A program made the position numbers and the translations under genes. The notes under the pieces were generated by a model, which did no database searches, was not told the origin of the DNA, and saw only the letters and a list, made by a program, of their open reading frames with translations. This document shows, in pieces, positions 1 through 5,957 of a DNA stretch of 5,957 bases (within the stretch, counting starts at the first letter, position 1; each line of letters begins with the position of its first letter). The DNA is from Pseudomonadota bacterium (GTDB lineage: Bacteria; Pseudomonadota; Gammaproteobacteria; Xanthomonadales; Rhodanobacteraceae): positions 2,734-8,690 of the forward strand of contig JAJXTX010000104.1 in the NCBI GenBank assembly GCA_021783385.1, read 5' to 3'.

Positions 1-2
1 TC

Positions 3-179
3 GATGGCGGCGACGAAATGGCCCAGCGTGCCGCCGTGGTCGACGCGCGCTACGGCAAGGGCCACGTGCTGCTGTTCGCCGGCAACCCGATCTGGCGCGG
101 CGAAACCATCGGCAGCTACCCGCTGGTATTCAACGCGATCCTGCATTTCAATACGCTCGACCACGGCAGCAAGCCCTGA
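3..179 (+). CDS. C-terminal end of a probable M14-type zinc carboxypeptidase (5' truncated)
   Basis: The frame starting at base 3 is open from the window edge to a TGA at 177-179 and gives 58 residues beginning DGGDEMAQRAAVV and ending NTLDHGSKP. The core GKGHVLLFAGNPIWRGETIG followed by SYPLVFNAILHF reads as a compact beta-strand/turn segment. From memory, this pattern (GKGHVVLFAxNPxWR...GSxxLVFNxxLH) closes the amidotransferase-like C-terminal domain of the large secreted M14 carboxypeptidases of Xanthomonadales. The catalytic M14 domain would lie outside the window, so the assignment rests on this tail alone. An alternative is another protein carrying the same ThuA/GATase-like tail. The aldo/keto reductase begins 22 bp after the stop on the same strand, so the two genes are probably co-transcribed. 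It is certain to be coding by codon pattern; the product name is moderate. Confidence 0.65.
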   Translation, partial: DGGDEMAQRAAVVDARYGKGHVLLFAGNPIWRGETIGSYPLVFNAILHFNTLDHGSKP

Positions 180-201
180 ACGCCAAGCATCGGAGACGAC
201 C

Positions 202-1179
202 ATGGACTACGTGAAACTCGGCCGCACCGGACTGGACGTATCGCGCCTCTGTCTCGGCTGCATGACCTACGGCGTGGCCGAGCGCGGCAACCACCCGTGG
301 ACGCTGGACGAGGCCACCAGCCGGCCGCTGATCCGGCGGGCGCTGGATCTGGGCATCAATTTCCTCGACACCGCCAACGTGTATTCCGACGGCACCTCGG
401 AGGAAATCGTCGGCCGCGCGCTGAAGGATTTCGGCCAGCGCGACCGCATCGTGCTGGCCACCAAGGTGCACGGGCGCATGCACGCCGGGCCGAACAGCAT
501 GGGCCTGTCGCGCAAGGCGATCATGAGCGAGATCGACCACAGCCTGCGCCGGCTCGGCACCGACTACGTCGACCTGTACCAGATCCACCGCTGGGACCCG
601 CACACGCCGATCGAGGAAACGCTGGAGGCGCTGCACGACGTGGTGAAGGCCGGCAAGGCGCGCTACCTCGGCGCCTCGTCGATGTACGCGTGGCAGTTCA
701 GCAAGGCGCTATACCTGGCCGAGCGCCACGGCTGGACCCGCTTCGCCACCATGCAGAACCACTACAACCTGCTGTACCGCGAGGAAGAGCGCGAGATGCT
801 GCCGCTGTGCGCCGACCAGGGCATCGGCGTGATCCCGTGGAGCCCGCTGGCGCGCGGCCGACTGACCCGCGACTGGAACGCCGCCAGCGAGCGGCTGGCC
901 AGCGACGCGTTCGGCAAGACCCTCTACACCGCGCCCGAGGCCGACCGCCGCGTGGTGGAGGCGGTGGCCGCCATCGCCGCGGCCCGCGGCGTACCGCGGG
1001 CGCAGGTGGCGCTGGCCTGGGTGGCGCAGCAGCCGACCGTCACTGCACCGATCGTGGGCGCCTCGAAACCGCAGCACCTGCTCGACGCCGTGGCCGCCCT
1101 CGAACTGCAGCTCAGCCCCGACGAAATCGCCACGCTGGAACACCCCTACGTGCCGCACGCGATAGCCGGGCACAGCTGA
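202..1179 (+). CDS. yajO: Aldo/keto reductase, YajO type
   Basis: A 325-aa cytoplasmic NADPH-dependent oxidoreductase with a TIM-barrel fold. The N-terminus (GRTGLDVSRLCLGCMTYG, then RGNHPWTLDE, then GINFLDTANVYSDG, then SEEIVGRAL) matches E. coli YajO (324 aa) almost block for block as I remember it, and the length is the same. The AKR catalytic tetrad is visible as D56, Y61, K88 (ATKV) and H129 (QIHRWD). Later family blocks are GASSMYAWQF (157-166), QNHYNLLYREEEREMLPLC (185-203), VIPWSPLARGRLTR (210-223) and the cofactor-binding APIVGASKPQHL (282-293). YajO has been linked to 1-deoxyxylulose 5-phosphate and thiamine metabolism in E. coli; the physiological substrate here is unknown. The start at 202 is chosen because GGAG (192-195) sits 6 bases upstream and the family's N-terminus begins here. 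The frame stays open upstream only by overlapping the preceding gene. Downstream it converges on the M28 peptidase gene. Confidence 0.93.
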   Translation: MDYVKLGRTGLDVSRLCLGCMTYGVAERGNHPWTLDEATSRPLIRRALDLGINFLDTANVYSDGTSEEIVGRALKDFGQRDRIVLATKVHGRMHAGPNSMGLSRKAIMSEIDHSLRRLGTDYVDLYQIHRWDPHTPIEETLEALHDVVKAGKARYLGASSMYAWQFSKALYLAERHGWTRFATMQNHYNLLYREEEREMLPLCADQGIGVIPWSPLARGRLTRDWNAASERLASDAFGKTLYTAPEADRRVVEAVAAIAAARGVPRAQVALAWVAQQPTVTAPIVGASKPQHLLDAVAALELQLSPDEIATLEHPYVPHAIAGHS

Positions 1180-1233
1180 GGGTCAAGCTTCCCCGCGCCC
1201 CGCAGAGGAGGATGCGCAGCGCGCGAGGTCACC

Positions 1234-1256
1234 CCCTCTCCCCTGCGGGGAGAGGG
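1234..1256. repeat. GC-rich palindromic intergenic repeat, unit 1 (inverted orientation)
   Basis: A perfect 10-bp stem, CCCTCTCCCC (1234-1243) against GGGGAGAGGG (1247-1256), with a TGC loop. It is flanked by a second complementary pair, TCACCCC (1229-1235) and GGGGTGA (1259-1265), that partly overlaps the stem. This is the common CCCTCTCCCC/GGGGAGAGGG intergenic repeat seen in many Xanthomonadales and related proteobacteria (from memory). It lies 54 bp after the yajO stop. There is no T-run on either strand, so it is not a textbook intrinsic terminator, although it could halt polymerase or protect the yajO 3' end. Its CCCCTCACC flank points in the opposite direction to that of units 2 and 3. 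Confidence 0.85.
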
Positions 1257-1321
1257 CTGGGGTGAGGGGTCGGGCTTGCCGATCACCCGCATCGAAGCAA
1301 GCATTCTGATCAGCATCCCCG

Positions 1322-1367
1322 CGAGCACCCGCCCCTCACCTCGATCCTCTCCCCAGCGGGGAGAGGA
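1322..1367. repeat. GC-rich palindromic intergenic repeat, unit 2
   Basis: It has a 24-bp leader (CGAGCACCCGCCCCTCACCTCG and so on) and then a perfect 10-bp stem TCCTCTCCCC (1345-1354) / GGGGAGAGGA (1358-1367) with an AGC loop. The first 30 bp (1322-1351) recur exactly at 1379-1408. The unit has the same architecture as unit 1 read on the other strand. Confidence 0.85.
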
Positions 1368-1378
1368 GGAAGACCCGC

Positions 1379-1444
1379 CGAGCACCCGCCCCTCACCTCG
1401 ATCCTCTCTCCCAAGAAGGGGACTGATGCCCAGCGGGGAGAGGA
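1379..1444. repeat. GC-rich palindromic intergenic repeat, unit 3, disrupted
   Basis: The 30-bp segment 1379-1408 is identical to 1322-1351. The right arm GGGGAGAGGA is present at 1435-1444. The two arms are separated by about 22 extra bases (roughly 1413-1434) instead of a 3-base loop, and the left arm has an extra CT. The extra segment contains its own short TCCC/GGGA complement. The unit ends 23 bp before the stop codon of the M28 peptidase gene. Confidence 0.75.
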
Positions 1445-1467
1445 AGAAGGTCGGTGCGCGGCGGGCG

Positions 1468-3174
<1,707 letters not shown>

Positions 3175-3205
3175 CGGACAGCTCCGGCAGCGGGGGGAAG
3201 CCGCC

Positions 3206-3234
3206 TTTTTAGCGCGTGGCTCCGCTGCTGTCCA
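3206..3234 (-). promoter_or_regulatory. Candidate sigma-70 promoter of the M28 peptidase gene
   Basis: On the minus strand, TGGACA (complement of 3229-3234; 5 of 6 matches to TTGACA) is followed by exactly 17 bases and TAAAAA (complement of 3206-3211; 4 of 6 matches to TATAAT). Transcription would start about 25 bases before the ATG at 3174, leaving room for the GGAG ribosome binding site. The position and spacing are good, but the last T of the -10 box is missing. It implies that the peptidase can be transcribed separately from the diguanylate cyclase gene. Confidence 0.4.
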
Positions 3235-3279
3235 CGAAAGCCGGCGCTGGCGAGGCGCGCGGGTGGCGTGGCGCAGCGA

Positions 3280-5109
3280 TCAGGCCGTCGGCTCGGCCAT
3301 CGGCGTGCCCACGCGGGATTTGCGCATGCCCGCCTGGCGCAGGAGGTCCGCGTCGTCGAAGACGACGGCGCGGTTGCGGCCCGAGTTCTTCGCCTGGTAA
3401 AGCGCATCGTCGGCGTGGATCAGCAGCTGGCGCAGTTCGTAGCCCGAGAAAACCGTCGTCGCCACGCCGAAGCTGGCGGACACCGGCACGCACAGGGCGT
3501 CAGCGGCGGGAATCTCCGCGATCGCCAGGCGCAGCTGCTCGACCCGCTCGCTGACCCGCTCCAGCGAGCACTCCGGCAGCAGGATGCCGAACTCCTCGCC
3601 GCCGAGGCGGCCGAAGACGTCGGTGGAGCGCAGGTGCGCCTGGCACGCCACCACTGCACGCTTCAGCACCTCGTCGCCGACCACGTGGCCGTGGGTGTCG
3701 TTGATGTTCTTGAAATGGTCGAGGTCGATCAGCACCAGGCAGGCATCGCGCGCGGATTTCCGGCAGTACTGAAGCTGGCGCTGGGCCTCGTCGAGAAAAT
3801 GCTGCCGGTTGAACAGCCCGGTCAGGCCGTCGCGGCGCGCCATGCGCATGAAGCGCAGCTGCGAGCGCTTGATCCGAACGGCCACGAAGGCGATGAACGC
3901 CAGCACCGTGAGCAGCAGGATCAGGTACAGCCGGGTGGTCTCGATCGCCTTCTTGTCCAGCGCCCGCTGCAGCTGCAGGACGCGGTTCTGCTTGTCCAGC
4001 CTGTCGATCTGCAGCTTCTTCGCCAGCACCTGCTGCCTGACGATTTGATAGGCGAGTACCTTCGCGCTTCGCCGACTCTCGTAGCCGTCGTGGGCAATGA
4101 CGTATTTTTCAAGGTTTGCCAGGGCGCCCTCGCTGTCGCCCGTTTTCTTGTCGACTTCGGAAAGCACTTGATAGGCGTTGGCCGTCGACTCCGAATACGG
4201 CCTGTCGGCATTGCTCGCCAGGGCGCGATGGGCAAATTTCGTTGCCAAGGCGAGATCGCCCCCCTTCCAGTAAACCTCGGCCAGCGTAGCCTCGAGCTCG
4301 GAAATCTGGGGCGGAAAGCCTGCCCGCAGAACCTTGGGGTAGTTCGCCTGCAGCAAGCGGAATGCTGACCCAAGGCGACCCTGCCGCATGTCGAAACTCG
4401 CCAGCAAGTGCTGAAAACTGAGAGCGAACAGTGTGTCACCTGCCTTTTCGCATGCTTCCGTGCCCTTACGAAGCTGATCAGCGGGCAGTTGTACCGTGCC
4501 ACTTTGAAACAGCGCATCGAACTTCAAAAACCAGCCCTTGCATGCACTTTGGGCGTCCGTGCTTTCCTTGATCAGTTCATCGGCATAACGAATGGACGTG
4601 TCGTATTGGCCAGCCTCGCTGTACAACTGCGCCGTAGCAGTGAGACCTTGAATGCGAACATCGTATTCCTTCATTTTAGGCAGCTGCTCCAGCAACGGAT
4701 TCAGCCTGACAAAGGCTTCCTCATAGCGGGATTCAGCCACCAACAGATCGATCACGTTGGCGCTGGCGCGAAACGCGAGAACGGGATCCACCGTTTGATC
4801 AGCGATCGCAGTCAACGACGGCAGCGCGGCGGCGTAGTTGCCCGCAAAGGCGACCCGCCGGGCTTGGAGGTAGCGCAGATGCAACTTCTGTCGCGGTGAG
4901 AGCCTCATCGCGACCTGGTCGAGTCGACGCATGAGCTCGTTGAACTCGGCGTGATTGGAAGGCTCGACGTCTTCAGCTTGGCTCAGCAACTGCGCAGGGT
5001 CCTTGGACACGGGCGCAGGCGCAGCAACTGCGCCTGCGCCTGCGCCGAATAAAAGCAGAAGCGCGCAGCATGCGAGCACCGACCCGTATCTGCTCACCTG
5101 GCCCATCAT
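3280..5109 (-). CDS. Membrane diguanylate cyclase with periplasmic TPR-like sensor (GGEEF)
   Basis: A 609-aa enzyme that makes c-di-GMP from two GTP. A signal peptide covers about residues 1-30 (core VLACCALLLLFGAGAGAVAA). Residues 35-350 are alpha-helical with TPR-like spacing (for example NYAAALPSL, SRYEEAFVRL, GQYDTSIRYADELI, GDLALATKFAHRAL, GDSEGALANLEKYV) and should lie in the periplasm as the sensor. A coiled coil (about 355-392) leads to one membrane segment (LYLILLLTVLAFIAFVAV, 394-411). The cytoplasmic GGDEF domain (about 424-585) has DGLTGLFNR (427-435), metal-binding DLDHFKNIND (462-471) and the active-site GGEEF (503-507). RSTD (494-497), five residues upstream, is an intact inhibitory I-site, so product feedback is expected. 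No EAL domain is present. MM at the start lacks a clear ribosome binding site; no better in-frame start was found, and the signal peptide supports this one. The sensor half is lower in GC than the catalytic half. Confidence 0.93.
   Translation of the reverse strand: MMGQVSRYGSVLACCALLLLFGAGAGAVAAPAPVSKDPAQLLSQAEDVEPSNHAEFNELMRRLDQVAMRLSPRQKLHLRYLQARRVAFAGNYAAALPSLTAIADQTVDPVLAFRASANVIDLLVAESRYEEAFVRLNPLLEQLPKMKEYDVRIQGLTATAQLYSEAGQYDTSIRYADELIKESTDAQSACKGWFLKFDALFQSGTVQLPADQLRKGTEACEKAGDTLFALSFQHLLASFDMRQGRLGSAFRLLQANYPKVLRAGFPPQISELEATLAEVYWKGGDLALATKFAHRALASNADRPYSESTANAYQVLSEVDKKTGDSEGALANLEKYVIAHDGYESRRSAKVLAYQIVRQQVLAKKLQIDRLDKQNRVLQLQRALDKKAIETTRLYLILLLTVLAFIAFVAVRIKRSQLRFMRMARRDGLTGLFNRQHFLDEAQRQLQYCRKSARDACLVLIDLDHFKNINDTHGHVVGDEVLKRAVVACQAHLRSTDVFGRLGGEEFGILLPECSLERVSERVEQLRLAIAEIPAADALCVPVSASFGVATTVFSGYELRQLLIHADDALYQAKNSGRNRAVVFDDADLLRQAGMRKSRVGTPMAEPTA
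5012..5040. repeat. Perfect 13-bp inverted repeat in the signal-peptide region of the cyclase gene
   Basis: The arm GGCGCAGGCGCAG (5012-5024) and its exact complement CTGCGCCTGCGCC (5028-5040) are separated by CAA. The arms are built from a GGCGCA hexamer; on the coding strand three such units encode GAGAGA, followed by VAAPAPV. In the mRNA this would be a very stable hairpin about 70-100 nt after the start codon. Confidence 0.85.
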
Positions 5110-5158
5110 CTAGCCAGTGACTGCAGGCGCGGTAGCGGAAAATCGGGATGTCTGGTCT

Positions 5159-5467
5159 CTAATCACCGTCCCGGCTCTGGTCTTTGTTGGCTTCCTTGTC
5201 CTCTTTGCAGCTGCCGTCGCACTGCTTTTGCTCATCGTCCTGCTCATCGTCCTCATCCTCGTCTGGCGTGGCAGGGCTGATCAGGCAGCAAAAGGGATCC
5301 TGCCCCAGCAACGCCTGCAAACCCTGTTCATCCCTGGCAAGGATCGCAACCCGCAACTCCGGAGCGATCTCTGCACTGGCCAGCGCCAGCTCCACTTCGT
5401 CCTGCGATCCATGACGCAAATGCGCGTCCTGTCCCATCCGTTCCAGAAAATCGATGACGTCTGTCAT
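5159..5467 (-). CDS. Small acidic cysteine-containing protein, leader-like N-terminus (possible modified-peptide precursor)
   Basis: A 102-aa protein I cannot name with certainty. Residues 1-55 (MTDVIDFLERMGQDAHLRHG ... LARDEQGLQALLG) are predicted to be amphipathic helices ending in a short LLG. From memory they resemble the leader domains of Nif11/NHLP-type RiPP precursors and of the 'putative modified peptide' family of Xanthomonadales. Next come QDPFCCLISPA (C60, C61), an acidic stretch (69-79, DEDEDDEQDDE) and QCDGSCKED (C83, C87), then a charged, polar C-terminus. There is no signal peptide or membrane segment. The start at 5467 is preferred over the in-frame TTG at 5497 because a GGGGGG-CAGG purine-rich site lies just upstream and the family-like MTDVIDFLER begins here. 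The stop is 49 bp before the diguanylate cyclase start on the same strand, so the two are probably co-transcribed. Alternatives are a small cytoplasmic partner of the cyclase or a metal-binding protein. Confidence 0.75.
   Translation of the reverse strand: MTDVIDFLERMGQDAHLRHGSQDEVELALASAEIAPELRVAILARDEQGLQALLGQDPFCCLISPATPDEDEDDEQDDEQKQCDGSCKEDKEANKDQSRDGD
5230..5253 (-). repeat. Two tandem 12-bp units inside the small acidic protein gene
   Basis: GCTCATCGTCCT occurs at 5230-5241 and again, identical, at 5242-5253, followed by the related CATCCTCG. On the coding strand this gives the tandem DDEQ-DDEQ in the acidic linker. Because the unit is a multiple of three, gain or loss of copies would lengthen or shorten the linker without a frameshift. 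Confidence 0.8.
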
Positions 5468-5557
5468 TGCCTGCCCCCCGACAGTTGGTTGTTTCAATAA
5501 AAGCCGTGGTCAAGGCAACGACCCGGCGCGCTGTTGAATTTGTCTCCCCATCATGTC

Positions 5558-5589
5558 GGATGCAAGGCCTGAACCTTGCGCCGGCATCC
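5558..5589 (-). promoter_or_regulatory. Nested inverted repeat in the leader of the small protein/cyclase pair
   Basis: The outer arms GGATGC (5558-5563) and GCATCC (5584-5589) are exact complements. Inside them AAGG (5564-5567) pairs with CCTT (5574-5577) around a CCTGAA loop, leaving a one-sided bulge of six bases. An alternative pairing GCAAGG (5562-5567) / CCTTGC (5574-5579) competes with the outer stem. It lies 91-122 bases before the start codon at 5467. It could be an operator for a dimeric regulator or an RNA leader structure; the sequence alone does not decide. Confidence 0.45.
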
Positions 5590-5667
5590 ACTCGCAGCCA
5601 AGGTGCAACCTGCACTACCCGCGATTCTCGCACACTGGATCTCACCTCTGCGCGCCCCAATCGAAGG

Positions 5668-5682
5668 CAAGGCAGCGCCTTG
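5668..5682 (-). terminator. Small hairpin after the right-edge gene, weak terminator candidate
   Basis: CAAGGC (5668-5673) and GCCTTG (5677-5682) are perfect complements around a 3-base loop, about 50 bases past the stop of the minus-strand gene that ends at 5734. On the minus strand it is followed by CCTTCGATT rather than a true T-run, so termination would be inefficient or dependent on other factors. Confidence 0.25.
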
Positions 5683-5733
5683 TCTGGATCAGGCCTGTTT
5701 CGGCATACCTACCCAAACTATCCGTCAGATGTG

Positions 5734-5957
5734 TCACCCAACATCGCGAATGGCAGCAGACGCCGCTCTGTCCAGCACATCCAGCCTCTCCCTCATCGCA
5801 TGATCCACCCGCATGGCGCGCGCCGGCGGCATCACCACCGTGTCGGCCATGCCGATATCCGCCTGTACCAGCGCGCCCAGCGCCAGCCGTTCGATCCGCG
5901 GCTGCTGGATCGGCAAGGTGGGTGTGCGGTAGATGATTACTTCGTGCTGTAGCGGGT
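5734..5957 (-). CDS. C-terminal 73 residues of an unidentified protein (runs off the window)
   Basis: The minus-strand frame is open from the window edge to the stop at 5734-5736. The visible protein starts PLQHEVIIYRTPTLPIQQPR, continues with IERLALGALVQADIGMADTV, then the helical VMPPARAMRVDHAMRERLDV, and ends LDRAASAAIRDVG. The segment IERLALGALVQADIGMAD is strongly protein-like, and GC-rich third positions are in phase with this frame. No domain is recognised, and no signal peptide can be judged without the N-terminus. The last 25 residues are helical and alanine- and arginine-rich, as expected of a C-terminus. It is on the same strand as the small acidic protein and cyclase genes but 266 bp upstream of them, so co-transcription is possible but not shown. 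An internal TTG (5914-5916) has no visible ribosome binding site and is unlikely to be the start. Confidence 0.6.
   Translation of the reverse strand, partial: PLQHEVIIYRTPTLPIQQPRIERLALGALVQADIGMADTVVMPPARAMRVDHAMRERLDVLDRAASAAIRDVG

Larger units (their letters stand above)
5468..5733. other. Non-coding region upstream of the small acidic protein gene, rich in inverted repeats
   Basis: There are 266 bp between the stop of the right-edge gene and the start of the small acidic protein gene, both on the minus strand. No reading frame here has convincing content. It should hold the promoter and leader of the small-protein/cyclase pair. I see three inverted repeats: 5558-5589, GTGCA/TGCAC at 5603-5615, and CAAGGC/GCCTTG at 5668-5682. 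No strong sigma-70 pair was found. TTGACC (complement of 5509-5514) is a good -35 hexamer but has no matching -10 at the right distance; TTGCAT-17-CAAATT is weaker still. I see no GEMM-type c-di-GMP riboswitch signature. Confidence 0.6.

Noticed and set aside
4..201. Upstream extension of the YajO reading frame (adding 66 residues)
   Set aside because: It overlaps the end of the preceding gene in another frame, its content is not protein-like (many A, T, R, S), and the family's N-terminus and a GGAG site fit the ATG at 202.
3187..3210. Terminator-like GGCAGC/GCCGCC followed by TTTTT on the plus strand
   Set aside because: The stem is short with a mismatch, and no plus-strand gene ends nearby. 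The T-run is better explained as the -10 region of the minus-strand peptidase promoter.
3268..4368. Plus-strand open frame of 366 codons opposite the cyclase gene
   Set aside because: It is an antisense shadow of the GGDEF and sensor region, with no domain and no ribosome binding site.
5468..5497. In-frame TTG start at 5497 for the small acidic protein
   Set aside because: There is no ribosome binding site before it, while the ATG at 5467 has a purine-rich site and starts the helical domain.
5117..5500. Plus-strand frame with a hydrophobic run resembling a membrane protein (LVLFAAAVALLLLIVLLIVL)
   Set aside because: Acidic codons (GAN) read backwards give NTC codons for Leu, Ile, Val and Phe, so the run is the mirror of the acidic linker on the minus strand. 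The minus-strand gene has the better start and context.
5510..5554. Short upstream frame of 14 residues (MMGRQIQQRAGSLP) in the leader of the small protein gene
   Set aside because: It has no ribosome binding site and no codons suggesting attenuation; it is likely to be chance.
5328..5660. Minus-strand frame of 110 codons overlapping the start of the small acidic protein gene
   Set aside because: It is out of frame with the better-supported small protein gene, its composition is R, G, S rich, and it crosses the structured leader.
5468..5733. Possible c-di-GMP (GEMM) riboswitch before the small protein/cyclase pair
   Set aside because: I looked because of the cyclase, but the conserved CACGCACAGGGCAAACC-like block and receptor-loop signature are absent.

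Overview
The window is GC-rich DNA with tightly packed genes. Its gene content and intergenic repeats look like a gammaproteobacterium of the Xanthomonadales (Xanthomonadaceae or Rhodanobacteraceae, such as Rhodanobacter, Dyella or Luteibacter). This placement is inference from style: a large periplasmic metallopeptidase with a signal peptide, a TPR-sensor diguanylate cyclase, CCCCTCTCCC/GGGGAGAGGG hairpin repeats between genes, and strong GC bias at third codon positions. No sequence search was possible.

Left part (1-1179, plus strand): the last 58 codons of a gene that probably encodes a large M14-type peptidase. It is followed 22 bp later by a complete aldo/keto reductase of the YajO type. 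The two are probably co-transcribed. Positions 1180-1467 hold no gene. This stretch lies between convergent genes and carries three copies of a GC-rich palindromic repeat, one inverted relative to the other two and one disrupted.

Middle part (1468-5109, minus strand): a secreted M28 zinc aminopeptidase (568 aa), with its own plausible promoter in the 105-bp gap before it. Upstream of that lies a 609-aa membrane diguanylate cyclase with a signal peptide, a periplasmic TPR-like helical sensor, one membrane segment and a cytoplasmic GGEEF domain with an intact inhibitory RxxD site.

Right part (5110-5957, minus strand): a 102-aa protein with a leader-like helical N-terminal half, a CC pair, a very acidic linker and a second pair of cysteines, ending 49 bp before the cyclase start. 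It is preceded by a 266-bp non-coding region rich in inverted repeats, and then by the C-terminal 73 residues of an unidentified protein that runs off the window.

The most interesting unit is the small acidic cysteine-containing protein plus the TPR-diguanylate cyclase. The small protein looks like a peptide precursor or a small partner protein. The pairing suggests a c-di-GMP-linked module, but no maturation enzyme is visible and this remains a hypothesis.
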